A DNA stretch of 64,000 nucleotides. Origin: Eutreptiella sp. 'Long Island Sound 2002'. Lineage: Eukaryota > Euglenozoa > Euglenophyceae > Eutreptiales > Eutreptiaceae. Position 1 is the first letter of the stretch. Each line of letters begins with the position of its first letter. Positions 1-10,671 of the stretch are shown here, one piece after another. The notes beneath the pieces are model-generated. The model ran no database searches, was not told the DNA's origin, and saw only the letters and a program-made list of their open reading frames with translations. The DNA is taken from positions 17,558,329-17,622,328 of the forward strand of contig OZ038386.1 in NCBI GenBank assembly GCA_964036045.1, read 5' to 3'. The position numbers were made by a program, and so were the translations under genes.

Positions 1-1129
1 TCTGTACCGGAGCCCCAGAGGACAGGGGGTGCGGAGGGGACAGAGACTGCTTATGTAGGTCTGCACCCTCTTCTGCCCGTGCGGTTGTAGTTGTGTGCCA
101 CGCCACCATGTCTGCATCCAGTGCGGTGAATAGGATTCTAGTTCCCCCTGTACCCTTGTCTTCACATCTGCCATGGGGGGTGCGTGTATCAGTGGTAGTG
201 CAGCAGAACCTAGGGTGTAATAGAACGGCTGACAACTATGGGAGGACCCCCCCCCCCCCAAAACCTGGACCCAGATTTCATTGTGGGAAAAAGTGAAATA
301 CAGGGTTGTACTTAAGAAGCCCAATACAGCCCTTCTGGATAGCCCATAGGGACCACCAACCGCCAACCGCCACCAACCGCCAACCACCAACCGCCAATCG
401 CCGTGAACTGCCTACCATTGTTCAACACTGTTTCTGTGATCTTTTGTCTTGCCCATGTCTTGAGAATCAGAGAGCGTCCCCGTGAACTTTCGTTTGTATT
501 GGCGTTACAATGCCACTTCTTTTTCTTCTTAAGGACCGCGCTGGTGAAATAATAGCAAAGAAAAGACTGATTTGGGCCATTTTGGGACACAAACTTTTGG
601 GTTGCGGACGCCCTGCGCCCCCTCCTCTCTTCTTGCACTTCTTGAGGAGGACTGATGAGCAGCAGTCGCGGTTGGAGTCTCGGCGGCGGGGGGGGGGGTG
701 GCTCATCGTGGGGGCAGTCCTCAATGTGCAACCATTTCTTCACAGTTGTATTGCTTGCCTCCTGAGCATCACCTCATGGGCACAAGTGGCATGCCTCTCA
801 GGGTACTCTCGACCCACAATTTTGCGCGCGTTGCACTCCGCAGTGCCCCGCATCATCAGTCGAAAACCCTCGGATTTAGACAGCACACTTGCCTAGTGTT
901 GCCACATAACATATACCCTTCCTGCCACACGTGATACTATCTTTTTTCGCCTGCACCGATGGGTGAAGAACCAGGCAGTTTGGTCAGGTCAGGCATACGC
1001 CTCTTGGCACATGCCTCACACAGGTGCCTGCACTGCAGTCTGCGACGATTGGTGCTAAGAATATCACGTCCTCCAGTCTCTTACACCCCTACTGGACCCG
1101 TCAAAACATATCCGGCTGGGGCACCAGCC

Positions 1130-1440
1130 CTAGGGGGAGGGGACACCTGCTTTTCCAGTCATCAGCGAACTCAGTAGTTAATCGACAGATGGATCCAGCG
1201 GCTGTTGCATAGCGATGGTCTGTGACGTACCGCTGCACAACCGCTGCCCTTTGCCTGCTCAGTGGACTGTCCGCAGGCATCTTCCCGTCTCACCTTTGTG
1301 ACAGAAAGGTACCTATGGTCTTATAGGCCACTGACGAGCCAAATTTCTTTCCGCTTTGTGCCGACTGCCTCTTGTGCACCCGTGCAATAGCCCAGCGTTC
1401 CTTTGGGGGGGGGTTTAGCAAACGGCAGGCTGGCCCGGAC
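1130..1440 (+). repeat. Dispersed 300-bp repeat R1, copy 1
   Basis: Similar by eye to 5175-5480 in the same orientation. Shared landmarks are CACCTGYTTTTCC at the left, CTTTGTGACAGAAAGG in the middle, and a GACTGCCTCTYG block followed by CAATAGCC and GTTCCTT at the right. The copies are clearly diverged, so this is an old family. One copy lies upstream of the first gene and the other inside its intron 2. Confidence 0.6.
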
Positions 1441-1601
1441 GCCAGGGTGTCCAGCGTGACCCGGCAGGTAAAAGAACGCCTACCGTACGGGAGGGCGTGG
1501 CCAACACAGCACGCCAGATGCTGGAGATCGGCGCTTGACGTCTGCCTCTACCTCTGCCCCTTGCCTTTCTGCCTCCGATTGCGCGTCTGCGTCTACAGCT
1601 G

Positions 1602-1650
1602 CCTCTATCTCTCTCTCTCCGCTCTCTCTCTCTCTCTCTCTCTCTCTGCC
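1602..1650. repeat. CT microsatellite
   Basis: Near-perfect (CT)n tract with one interruption, inside the pyrimidine-rich region upstream of the first gene. It may act as part of a long polypyrimidine tract if a 5' UTR intron ends at 2007. Confidence 0.85.
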
Positions 1651-2018
1651 GCTGCCCGGACCTCTTCTTCTGCCTTTTAGCAGGGACACCTTCAGGCAGG
1701 AATGCATTCGAAGGGGCGAGCGCTCCCTTCCCTCTTTCGCCTGCGACCAGCCTCTCTGTCCCTTTCCCGTCTCCAACAGCATTTGTAACCGACAGCAACC
1801 GCCCCGACCTGTTTTGCCCCCCTGTCCGACCGCCTTACTGACCGCTCCAGGTACCCTGGCGCCGGGCCCCTCCCGTGCCAATGGATCCCCCCTGCTTCAC
1901 TCTCCACTTTGGCTTCCCTGTCGACCTCTGCCAGCTTTTCATCAGCTGCCCCCCCTTCGTGTTGCATGCCCTCGTAACCCCCTGCACTGCTGCCTTCCCC
2001 CGAACAGGACTACTCGAA

Positions 2019-4070
2019 ATGCCGCATGCAGCGCTTCAAGACCCGCCCGGCCCTGCCATCGGCGCCACACCCGACGTGGTCTTGGACACGCCCCCAGGTG
2101 CCCCCGAACCCCTCAGTCCCGACGCCGATTTCGGGCTCAAGTTCCTCCTTGCGACTGACACCAGCCCTCTGCCATGGCTCACGGTGTTCTCGGGCCTTGT
2201 GGACGAGCCGCACTCGCCCGTCGTGGCCGACATCACCAATGGACTGCAGGCGCTGTGTTTTGCCGACTTCGAGGGGCGGTGGTCGTGGAATGTGGAGCTG
2301 CTGGACGTGTTCGAGAAGGAGGAGGCATGGCTGAGTAGGGGCGTGCCCCCGCCCGCCCCTCCACTGGGTCCCCACGTGACGCCGAGTGACGCCGCCGTTC
2401 CCGCGACATCCGGCGACAGCCGCGCCCCCAAAGTGCCGCGCACGGCAGAGGCGTGCGTACTGCGACTGCAGCGCTGGTGGAGGCTGGCGGTCGCGCGCAC
2501 GCAGAGGCTGCGCAAAGCGCGGGCGGACCGGGCGCTCCGACACGAGTACGCGGACCGTATGCCGCAGATCCGCGCGCTGCAGTTGTGGACGCGCCGGACG
2601 CTGGCCGCCCGGGCTGTCGGTGCGCTCCGGGCACGACGCGCGCAGCGGATCTGGACGACGACGCTGCGGGACGCGCATGCGCATCAGACGCGGGAGATCA
2701 GGCGGCTGCAGCGCTGGACGCGGTGGAGGCTGGCGGTGATGAAGGCCCAGCTCATGTCGGACGAGCGCGCGCGGCGGGTGCAGGCGACAACCCTCCGGGA
2801 CGCGCGGGCGTATCAGTTGCCGGAGATCGTGCGGCTGCAGCAGTGGATGCGGCGGTGCTTGGCCCGGATGCGCGCGCAGCGGGCCGCGCGGCGGGCCCGG
2901 CCGCGACCGGCCTATTCGAAGGACGGCGGGATCCGGCTCCTAGACAGCGTGGCCCCGCGCTGTGGGGGCCTCAAGCTGGTCCCTCGACTGGCGGCGCTGG
3001 TGCTGAAGCCGGAGACTCTGGACCCGGGCCCAAGAGAGTCGCGGCGGTGGTCGTTGGGCTCGAGCGGGCGCCGGGGGAGCGGCGAGAGGGCGCCGCTGGA
3101 CGCGTCGCCGAGCCACGCGGCCGCGCCGGGCCCCGCGGCGGAGCGCCGGGAGGCGGCCACGCCGGAGCGCCGGCGGCCCAGTGCCGGTGCGCCGGACGCG
3201 GGCGTCGAGCGCCGGGAGGCGGCGACGCCAGAGCCGGCGGGGGCCGGCCCCGGTCTCGGGCCGTCGGAGGAGGAGGCGAGCGCGCGGCAGCGGGACAAGA
3301 GCGCGGTGGTCATGCAGTGTTTCTGGCGGAAGAGCCTCGCGGCCGACGAGATGCGGAGGCTGAGGGCGCAGCATGAGGAGATGCTGCGGGCCACGCCCGC
3401 GAAGGAGATGGCGCTGGTGCGGGAGCAGAGCGTCCTGCCAATCCAGCGCTGGAGCCGCCGGATGTTGGCGAAGCTGCGGGTGCAGCGGCAGCGCGCGATT
3501 CGCGCATCGCGGCTCGAATCCGTGACCCTGAAGGACGAGCGGGAGTATTTGCCGCTCCCCGAGCCCCCGGCGGCCCTGAGCGATGTCACGCCCCCGACGG
3601 AGGGGGCTGGTGCCGCGCCTGAGACCCGCTGCGACAGTGAGCGGGCCATTCCGCTGCCGGCCCCCGAGCCCGCGTCCGCCGCCAGTGCCACGGCGTCGGA
3701 GGATGGCTCGGCCGTCTGGCGGCAGGCCGTTGTGCAGGAGGAGGACGCCGCCGTGTGCCAACCCCCGGGGCCGGAGCGCGCGACCGCGCCCGGCGGCGGC
3801 GCTGTGGGATCCGGGCCTCAGACCCCCGCCGATCCCGGGGTCGGGGGGGAGATGCCGGTGCCACCCGCCGCCGACGCTGCGCCGTCCGGCAGTGCGCCCG
3901 GCAGGTCGGGCTGCAGCCTCAGGGGCAAGCTGGTCAGCGGGCACCTGCCGCGGGACTTGGAGTGCCGGACGTCCTTTGTGCTGTGCTATCTGGGCCCGCA
4001 GCAGTTCTGCAGCTCCGCCCGCATCCACCCCTTTCAGACCCTGACGTGGAACGAAGATTTTGTGTTCGAG
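2019..4070 (+). CDS. Gene 1 exon 1: IQ motifs and start of C2-like domain
   Basis: Encodes about 684 residues. I chose ATG at 2019 because the sequence just upstream looks like a polypyrimidine tract plus acceptor (AG at 2006-2007). An in-frame ATG at 1881 is the alternative. Residues about 145-290 hold four degenerate IQ motifs of the type LQRWxRxxLAxxR, and two more lie at about 430 and 474 (MQCFWRKSLA, IQRWSRRMLAKLR). Such motifs normally bind calmodulin or light chains. A Pro/Ala/Glu-rich linker follows. From about residue 630 the sequence turns C2-like and ends with TLTWNEDFVFE, which matches the C2 strand usually read as P-x-WNE-x-F-x-F. The donor is GAG|GTTCGC, phase 0. It is very GC-rich with many shadow frames. 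Confidence 0.75.
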
Positions 4071-4717
4071 GTTCGCGCTGGTTTACCTTGTGCACTCTCC
4101 AAAAGGGGCTGGTGCACCCACACCCACGCGCAAACCCACCCACACACACGCACACGCACTTACACGCACGCACGCGCGCACGCGCGCCTACACCGGCGCG
4201 CGCATACACGCCCTGGCCCTTGGAGTTCGCACTTCGGAATCGAATTGGCTGCCTTGGCATACGCGCGCGCGCGCACACACACAAACACACACACACATCT
4301 GCACCTGAGAATTCTAGCCCGGCTATAGTCACCACCACTGAGTCGCGGAAAGCAGTGCACCACACCTCAAGGGCAACCATCAGTGCGGGCTCTCCTTCAA
4401 TGCCACTAGTCTGCACAGCAGCTGCAATTATCGAACTGTTCTCGAGGCAGTGCGCCTTGCACTTGTGGGCAGTGGGACAAACACTCCACTTTCACCCCAA
4501 AATTGCAGCCCCTCCCAGCCCCCCCACATGGCCTTGACCCAGAAGTCGCACAAAAGACATGGCACTGGACGCCGCTCGTACAACGGCACCCAGCGTTCAT
4601 GGAGTCCCCCGGCTATTTGAAGTGCAGTCTTCCTCTGCCTTGATACCGGCCTTCTGCTGGTCGACTCATCCATCTCGTCTTCGCGGTGGTGGCCTTTGCT
4701 TTTGATTGGTTTCGCAG
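4071..4717 (+). other. Gene 1 intron 1
   Basis: GT...AG, phase 0. It contains CA/CG-rich microsatellite sequence (about 4113-4210 and 4261-4302) and otherwise unremarkable non-coding sequence. I see no nested gene. Confidence 0.65.
4113..4302. repeat. CA/CG microsatellite in intron 1
   Basis: Alternating purine-pyrimidine tract of CA with CG interruptions, split by about 50 bases of unique sequence. It gives rise to His/Thr-rich and Cys/Val-rich shadow frames that should not be called as genes. Confidence 0.8.
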
Positions 4718-4858
4718 GTGGACGACCCTGTTGTGCAGACGCTGGACATCATCCTGGCGTCCACGCACCCCCAACGCCCGCACAGTCCCCAGAACGAGGA
4801 GGGCCGGTACCGCCTCAAGCTAGCGCAGTTGCTGCGGGACACGGAGGTGGAGCTGCAG
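4718..4858 (+). CDS. Gene 1 exon 2: C2-like domain, middle
   Basis: 47 codons, residues about 685-731, beginning VDDPVVQTLDIILAS. It continues the C2-like fold from exon 1: the strand after WNEDFVFE is followed by a hydrophobic L-D-I-I-L strand, as in C2 domains. The acceptor is TTTCGCAG|GTGGAC and the donor CTGCAG|GTATTG, both phase 0. The exon starts with GTG, as do exons 3, 4 and 6. Canonical Ca-coordinating Asp residues are not obvious, so Ca-independent membrane or protein binding is possible. Confidence 0.7.
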
Positions 4859-4906
4859 GTATTGCCCGTGGAGGCTGCTGGGGTGGTACTGGATTCTTCA
4901 GAGTTG

Positions 4907-5181
4907 GGGAGGGGGGAACAGTCAAACGACCCCGGCAACAACCAGCACATCCTCAATACGCCAACTATTGGGCGCCGCTGCCACGCAAACGGCACACCCT
5001 GCCACATCCAGCACAGTCCCAACACACCAACTACTGGGCTCCGCGAACGCGGAGACGACACCAACAAGAGCACCGGCCGCAGCGGCCGACAGAAAGTAGC
5101 GACCCGACGCAACATGCGAAGGGAAGAACGGGTGACCGTAAAGGAGCAACAACCAGACGGAATGTCACACAGGAGGGGGGG
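4907..5181 (+). repeat. Dispersed 270-bp repeat R2, copy 1
   Basis: Matches 29909-30166 and 37116-37376 in the same orientation, with high similarity by eye. It starts near CCCGGCAACAACCAGCACA, passes through CCGCAGCGGCCGACAGAAAG and ends near GACGGAATGTCACAC. The last 65 bases also recur at about 8150-8216. Copies occur in introns and intergenic DNA, so this is a mobile or formerly mobile short element. No target-site duplication could be fixed by eye. Confidence 0.75.
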
Positions 5182-5480
5182 GGCACCTGTTTTTCCTACG
5201 ATACGTGAGCTCAGTATTTAGTTGACAAACAGGTCCGGTGGTGACCGCATGCCGGCGGTCAGCGACGTGCCGCTACATGGCCACTGTTGTGTGCACATGT
5301 CGGTGTCCTGCCCACTGGCATCTCCGCGTCCCATTCTTTGTGACAGAAAGGGACCATATAGCCGACGAAAGGGCACCGATCTGCCCTTTGTGCTGACTGC
5401 CTCTCGCGAACACGTTCAATAGCCGAGAGTTCCTTCGGGGGCTCACCCTGAGCGGGTATCGGTGACGGTGCTGGTTCGAG
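5175..5480 (+). repeat. Dispersed 300-bp repeat R1, copy 2
   Basis: Diverged copy of 1130-1440, directly abutting the R2 copy on its left. Shared blocks include the TTTGTGACAGAAAGG core and the GCCTCTYG...CAATAGCC segment. The abutment of R2 and R1 is seen only here, so they are probably separate families. Confidence 0.55.
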
Positions 5481-5917
5481 GGTGGGAAGCACGGGACAGG
5501 CGGTAGGTTTGGGGGGGTCGGCCAAAAAGGCAAGAATACGGACCACCCCGCACTTAGGAACGCCTCGAATGAAGGTCCCGTCGGTTCAAACCCGACATCC
5601 TGCCCAATTACCCTCCAGTACCGGAGTACCTACATCCACCGCCCCTGTCCGCCCCTGTAGCCTGCGACAGGGGAGGCATGCAAAAAGATTCCGTCCATTG
5701 TCCCGCTCGTCACCACCCGCCGCTGCCATGGGGGAATGCGTGCCCCGTCCGCCCACACAATCCCGCCAGGTGACCAGCTCGCCACCCTCTCAACGGCGAC
5801 ATTGTCCCTGCAGCCTTCTCTGCTGGACCAGCTTCAGTAGCGGGGTGCGAGCGCAACCTATCTCAGGAATTCCTCCGCATGTCACCCAGTGGGGTAAGCC
5901 GCGAATCGAATTCGTAC

Positions 5918-6200
5918 CTTCCCCCCCCCATGTCCATCCCCCCCCAAGGGACGACGGTTTCCCCCCACCCCGGGGGAACCGTCACCAAGTGACGGTTCCG
6001 TGGGGGGGGGGGGGGGGGCGTACACCACTCCCGATCAGCCAATTCTAGTATAACCCAACTAAAAATTTTCTTCAGCGCCTTCGGCGCCTGTGATTTCCTA
6101 TTGATTTCTTATTGTTCATGGGCCAAGTGACGGTTCCCCCCCTGGGGGGGGGGATGGACACAGGGGGGGGGGGGTGGGACACGGGGGGGGTGGGGGGAAG
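5918..6200. repeat. Large imperfect inverted repeat with internal palindromes
   Basis: The left arm (GTACCTTCCCCCC, then ATGTCCATCCCCCC, about 5915-5945) is mirrored by the right arm (GGGGATGGACA, then GGGGGGAAGGTACC, about 6145-6205). Between the arms lie a palindrome AACCGTCAC/GTGACGGTT and a hairpin CAGCGCC-TTC-GGCGCCTG. It could be a degenerate foldback element. C and G run lengths in this area may be unreliable. Confidence 0.6.
6073..6090. other. GGCGCC hairpin, intron 2
   Basis: Short perfect stem (CAGCGCC...GGCGCCTG), preceded by AAAATTTTCTT and followed by T-rich sequence. Similar hairpins occur once each in introns 3, 4 and 5 of the same gene. Confidence 0.7.
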
Positions 6201-6976
6201 GTACCTCGGGTACAAAACGTAAATGTTTCTAACCCCCGAGCTATGGAGTAGCAGCTGATGGTGAAGCGACGGCGGTTGGCGGTCAAGTGACGTTTGTTGG
6301 TGGCCAACTCCCGAGCTCTGATTTGGGGGATATTTGTGTACTATATCCCCCTTTCTTGCACCAGCTCACCATGCAATCCCAATGAAGTTATTTGGGCTAA
6401 GGCTGCCCGAGGTGTGTGGGGAATGGCCCATGTCTTTGATGGGAAGTTGTACTTTACAAGAGACCACATGCAAGTTGAAGTTGCCCGATGGGACAGACGC
6501 TGGCGAAATAGTGCCCGTGTGGATCCCCCCGCAAAGGGATCACGTGCTGCTGTTACATTGTCCTACGCCTGGATTGCGGAACAATTTTGGTCATACCAGT
6601 CGTGCCCCGCATCGTGCGCGATTTTTTGGTGGAGAATTCTTTTTTTTTGTTGAAAACGCCCACCCCAACTGCTGGCGGTTGGGGGTAACCGCCGTCGGTC
6701 ACCCCCTACCGCCGTCGGTTTTCCTTGAAGTGCTGTCCAATTGTGTACCTCAATAATGAGCTGGCTACTGCACGGCCCTGGGTTTGTTTTGATTTGAAAA
6801 GCCGCCTGCCAGTGTCAGGAGTCCAACTGCAGATTAACCGCCGAAGACCGTCGGTTACCGGTCAGCTGCTGTCGGTAACCGGCCGTCAGTTCCTTTTGCT
6901 GAGTTGCATGTACAGATGTAGCCGAAACTTGTTTTCCGTGAGTCCCGGTTCTGACTCGTGTTGATGGCACTCGCAG

Positions 6977-7534
6977 GTGGACCTTCTGGTCCGGGAGCAC
7001 GGCATCTGGGCGCACCCGCAGCAGCCCGTGTGGCTGCGGTTCCATCTCACGGCCATGGGCTTCGGGATGGCGAAGTACGACGACGAGGACGAGTACGACG
7101 GGGAGGCGGAGCGGAGCAGCGTGGGGACCCCAAAAGCCCCGCCGCAGCACAAGGGCGACGACGAGGAGCCGGACAGCGTGACGGGGCGCCCGGCGCTGCA
7201 GCACGTCGAGGCCGCCGAGGCGGCGCAGCGGTCGCAGATCAGCGCCGCGGCGGCGGAGGACGCCCTGGCGGTGCGGTTCTGGATGCTGCGCCGGGAGGCC
7301 GAGGCTGCGGAGGGGGTCACGCGTGCGGCGTGCGCCGCGGCCCAGGGCGCAGGCTGGCTTGCAATCCTCCAGGCAGCGACGGAGTACTGGCAGGAGGTTC
7401 CCTGCCCTGGCGGCCCCGCGCCCTTGCCCTTGCCGCTTGTCAGCCCTGAGACCCCGAGACCCGCCCCTCACTCTCAAGTCGAACGCTGCTTCTCCAATAC
7501 CCTCCTGCTGCTGTCGCAGTGCACAGCCCCAGAG
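6977..7534 (+). CDS. Gene 1 exon 3: end of C2-like domain and Ala/Glu-rich segment
   Basis: 186 codons, residues about 732-917. The first 30 residues (VDLLVREHGIWAHPQQ, then WLRFHLTAMGFG) complete the C2-like fold; the final strand followed by MGFG resembles the usual C2 ending. An acidic stretch (KYDDEDEYDGEAE) and an Ala/Glu/Arg-rich, probably helical region follow. Boundaries: CTCGCAG|GTGGAC and CCAGAG|GTGAGG, both phase 0. Confidence 0.7.
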
Positions 7535-8105
7535 GTGAGGTGTACCGCGGTTAGGCCTAACCAAATGTAACCGTTCGGTGCTGGTGGTGGTGCGCATGCG
7601 CAATTTTCCAGTCGTGTATGCCGTTATCCCTCTGGCTGGAACACCTATTAAGTGCTGGTCGCATCCATTGGTACATGTTTTCTTTTGTACCGCCGATGTT
7701 GGCAGCCAATCGACCAGGGAACAGGGGCTCCTCTGCAGACGTGGCCCTACAAGTCGAAAGCTTTCGAACCCAAAACGACCCAAATCTGGGAAATGATCTA
7801 AAACAGAGGCCAACACAGAAACCAAATGGAAAGAAGACGCCAATGTTTGAGCTTCAACGTTCAAGCGCTAAGACTCACCGTCCCGACTGATTGAAATTGT
7901 TTCACCGTGAAACTTGGTACCCGGCGTCGGACTAGCAAACGATCAGCACAGAATTTGGAGCCACGCCTACAGACCAGGGCAGTTTTTGACAACTCAGCAA
8001 CACTGCCGCCTTCCCCCCCTGCCCCCCCTACAACCCCCCCCCCCCTTCCCCAGAAAAAGATCGGGCCAAATTTTCTTCCGGGCCTTCAGCTCATCAAAAT
8101 TCTCT

Positions 8106-8120
8106 GGCGCTTTCAGCGCC
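8106..8120. other. GGCGC hairpin, intron 3
   Basis: GGCGC-TTTCA-GCGCC stem-loop preceded by GGGCCAAATTTTCTTCC. It corresponds in form and context to the hairpins in introns 2, 4 and 5. Confidence 0.6.
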
Positions 8121-8149
8121 TTCAAAGACTCAGCACCACTGGGGGGGGG

Positions 8150-8216
8150 GGGGGGAGAACGGGTGACTGTCCAGGGCCCCGTAAAGAAACAACAACCAGA
8201 CGGAATGTCACACAGG
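8150..8216 (+). repeat. R2 repeat, 3' end only
   Basis: About 65 bases matching the right end of R2, from AGAACGGGTGACTGTCCAGG to the GACGGAATGTCACACAGG terminus. Only the 3' part is present, which is what truncated retroposition would leave, although simple deletion explains it equally well. Confidence 0.7.
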
Positions 8217-8820
8217 GGGGCCACCCACCCACCCAGCCCACCCACCCTTAAAAGGAGCCCTGCTGCAGACGGATTGCAGAGTCTTTCGCATCCTCCACAT
8301 CCCTCCACAACCGTTCACAACAGTGCACAACCCTCTGCAGTTCCCCCGTCCCACCACAGCCCAGCACACCTCTCCACGGCCCTACACAACATCCTTCCAC
8401 AGCCACCGACGACCCTCCAAGTCCTCTGGTCCCTCAGCATCTCTGCACAACCATCCAATATCCTGCGCAGTCAACCAAAGTCCCCCACAACCTCCACATC
8501 CACACCCAGCCCCCTCCCCCCCCGGCCCCCAGGCGCACATGCACCTCGAACTAAGTGCAACATGCCGGTCATTTTGAGGTGCATATCACCCCGTCTTCGA
8601 GCCCCCGTGGGGGAGGGGGGGGGGGGGCTTGCCCGATTTTTCGTTGGGTGGGGAGTCAGTCAGTGCCATCAACTGAAGAGGCGGGCCTGGAGCCGCTGCA
8701 CGGTGCGGGGGCACCGTGTGCACACGATAAAGGTAGGTAGGTAGGTAGGGGATGCTCGGGCCTGTACGAGCTAGGCGAGACTAGGCCGAAACCCAACACA
8801 ACAGTCAACAGAGACAGAAA

Positions 8821-9645
8821 TCAACAGTCGACCACCGGCGCGATGGAGTAGTGCTGGTCAAACGCCACGACCCACCCTGGGCCTCCCAGAATGTCGACCC
8901 ATTTGGCAGCAGGCGCTCCTGGGCACGAACACAGGACCACTGGTCTGTCCACGCTGATATCCTTGAGAAAGCAAATGGACGGGTCGCAGACAAACAAAGT
9001 GTACTCAAACGGCCCTCGACCGCGAAAAGTCTGATGAGGAATACTCACGTGAAACACTTCTCGACGTGTTGGCACGAGACGGGGATGCCACCGGACTAGC
9101 CATGCCAGCACCTGCTGTGCTAGCAGAGGAACCTGAGAGGGAACGGACTGCTGGACTGCGTACGGCGAGCAGAAGCCGGAGGGCGCCACCAGCCCAGGGA
9201 GCGCGGCAGGCGGATTAGACAGCTCGCGAACCATGAGCTGCAGCACCAATCTGGCACATTGCACACGGACATATAGGCTATGGCTGACATCGTGTACTTT
9301 GCTCCACTGCAACCCAAACCAGGTCCAAATGAGTGCCTGAGACAGCGACTGAAATGAATCACGCATGGATGGCACCAGGGAATCGGGGACAACAGCACCC
9401 CAATAGCGGGCCGTGGCCACATGGACGCGGCATATGAAATCGCATCTTGCAACTAATTCCCCGCCCAGAGCATCACTGAGGCATTCGGCGACATGAGGCA
9501 GCAACACACATAACCGCACGTACAACTGCGAGCACACTGAGACATGCGCGACGGAGTTACCCCCCGGAAGACCACAGAACTGACATGCTGGGACACTGAA
9601 AAACACTCTCGGCAAGTAGTCTACGCAGCGAAGATACGCGGCCAT
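8821..9645 (-). CDS. Hypothetical 274-residue protein nested antisense in intron 3
   Basis: Open frame of 274 codons from ATG at 9645 (MAAYLRCVDYLPRVFFSVPA), in sequence that is less repetitive and less GC-rich than its surroundings. Composition is balanced, with hydrophobic stretches, about a dozen Cys, and short motifs such as LLAQQVLAWLVRWHP and VVLCSCPGAPAAKW. I recognise no domain. It lies wholly inside intron 3 of gene 1 on the other strand, so it is either a nested gene or a captured piece of a mobile element. Vaguely similar minus-strand frames near 42 kb and 47 kb (an AQxVxxLL pattern) hint at a repeated family. Splicing at either end cannot be excluded. Confidence 0.45.
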   Translation of the reverse strand: MAAYLRCVDYLPRVFFSVPACQFCGLPGGNSVAHVSVCSQLYVRLCVLLPHVAECLSDALGGELVARCDFICRVHVATARYWGAVVPDSLVPSMRDSFQSLSQALIWTWFGLQWSKVHDVSHSLYVRVQCARLVLQLMVRELSNPPAALPGLVAPSGFCSPYAVQQSVPSQVPLLAQQVLAWLVRWHPRLVPTRREVFHVSIPHQTFRGRGPFEYTLFVCDPSICFLKDISVDRPVVLCSCPGAPAAKWVDILGGPGWVVAFDQHYSIAPVVDC

Positions 9646-10314
9646 GCGGTGCTGGCCCAACGATAAGGGGGGGGGGGGGGGGCAAATGGCAAAAATAACA
9701 GTCGGAAACCAAACTTCCGGACTTGTCTTTTTAAGGAGGACCCCCCCCCCCTCCCCCCTTCAGCCCCCGCGGGCCCTACAAAAACAGTCAGCAGGGGGAA
9801 AATCGAATTTCATGGAAGAAAATTTTTTTGACGATTCTTGGTACACAAACCCTGAGGTCTCAGACCACCCTTCTGTTGCCTCCGCTGCTCCCCACCACTG
9901 CCCCGCTCTCCCTGAAGCTTGAGCACCTGGGCCTCCTCCTCCCTGCACTGCGGTGTGCGGGGAGGGCCCACACTCTTGGTTTCGTTCTGGATGTCGCTCC
10001 TCTTCGTTTGGCGTTCCTCGGGACTCTTAGTTGTACTGCTCATTCCCCTCCTGCACCCCTGCCCGTTCCCCCACCTGTTCTCCTTCTAGTGCGTCCCTGC
10101 CTGAGTGCCAGAAGTGAACTCAGTTTGTGGTAAGCGATTTGGTCCCCCGAGCGCTTTGCTGCTCTGCTCCTGGTCGTCTTTCGGTGTTCCTTTGATTCGA
10201 GTGTCGTGGTGCCCCCCAAGCTGGGGGTTGCTTTTGTTGGGTTGTCGCTTGCACTGGGCCCTCGCGTGCACGTTCGGCGGGGGGTGTACCTACACAGCCC
10301 CCCCGCTCTCGCAG

Positions 10315-10671
10315 GTGGAGATGGCCGTGCGGTGCGGGCTCCAGTGGCTGGAGCACGAGAGCGCGCGTGCGATTCAGAGGGCGGGGGCTGTGGAGAAGCG
10401 GGTCATCGAATCCAGTCAACGCGAGCGCGAGATGTGGCTTTTGGAGGAGAGTTACAGCCGCCGGACACTGCACGCCACGCAGCAGCAGCAGTGGGGCCTC
10501 CTGCTGCAGCACGAGGAGTCGGTCCTGGCGGTGCTCGTGGCGCGGCAGTCGCTGCAGTCCGAGGAGCAGTGCATGCGGCGGCTGAAGGAGGCGGAGGAGG
10601 CGGAGGGCCGCACCGAAGTCCTGCGGCGGCATGCGGCGCAGCACAAAACGCTGTCGCTCCTTTATCAGCAG
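10315..10671 (+). CDS. Gene 1 exon 4: coiled coil
   Basis: 119 codons, residues about 918-1036. Rich in Glu, Gln, Arg and Leu with heptad-like spacing (MWLLEESYSRRTLHATQQQQ, then LLLQHEESVLAVLVARQSLQ), so probably a long coiled-coil helix for oligomerisation. Boundaries: CTCTCGCAG|GTGGAG and TATCAGCAG|GTGTCA, both phase 0. Confidence 0.75.

Larger units (their letters stand above)
1..2007. other. Non-coding lead-in with repeat fragments
   Basis: No convincing protein frame is visible. The stretch holds two fragments of the GTATTAGAA terminal-inverted-repeat family (about 218-300 and 535-660), a run of AACCGCC-type motifs (about 355-410), a diverged copy of a 300-bp repeat (about 1130-1440) and a CT microsatellite. 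From about 1550 to 2007 the + strand is strongly pyrimidine-rich and ends in a good splice-acceptor-like AG at 2006-2007, 11 bases before the chosen start codon of the first gene. It is therefore probably promoter and 5' UTR-intron sequence. Confidence 0.5.
4859..6976 (+). other. Gene 1 intron 2
   Basis: About 2.1 kb, phase 0. In order it contains a 270-bp R2 repeat starting about 50 bases after the donor, the R1 repeat copy 2, a C/G-rich inverted repeat with a GGCGCC hairpin (5918-6200), and clusters of AACCG-type motifs (about 6250-6300, 6670-6715, 6835-6893). I see no nested gene. Confidence 0.65.
7535..10314 (+). other. Gene 1 intron 3
   Basis: About 2.8 kb, phase 0. It holds poly-C runs, a GGCGC hairpin (8106-8120), the right end of an R2 repeat (8150-8216), long CTCCACA-rich low-complexity DNA (about 8270-8540), a (GTAG)n tract (8733-8749), an antisense ORF (8821-9645), and a degenerate copy of the GTATTAGAA element family (about 9660-9870). 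Confidence 0.65.

Noticed and set aside
1415-2158. Frames on both strands upstream of gene 1
   Set aside because: Generated by the CT repeat and pyrimidine-rich DNA; Ser/Leu/Pro or Arg/Glu/Gly low complexity.
2010-3864. Antisense Arg/Pro/Ala-rich frames of 130-360 codons opposite exon 1
   Set aside because: Shadow frames of a very GC-rich coding exon.
5574-5612. tRNA-like T-arm (GTCGG-TTCAAAC-CCGAC) in intron 2
   Set aside because: The T-stem pairs perfectly, but no matching acceptor or anticodon stem could be found upstream.
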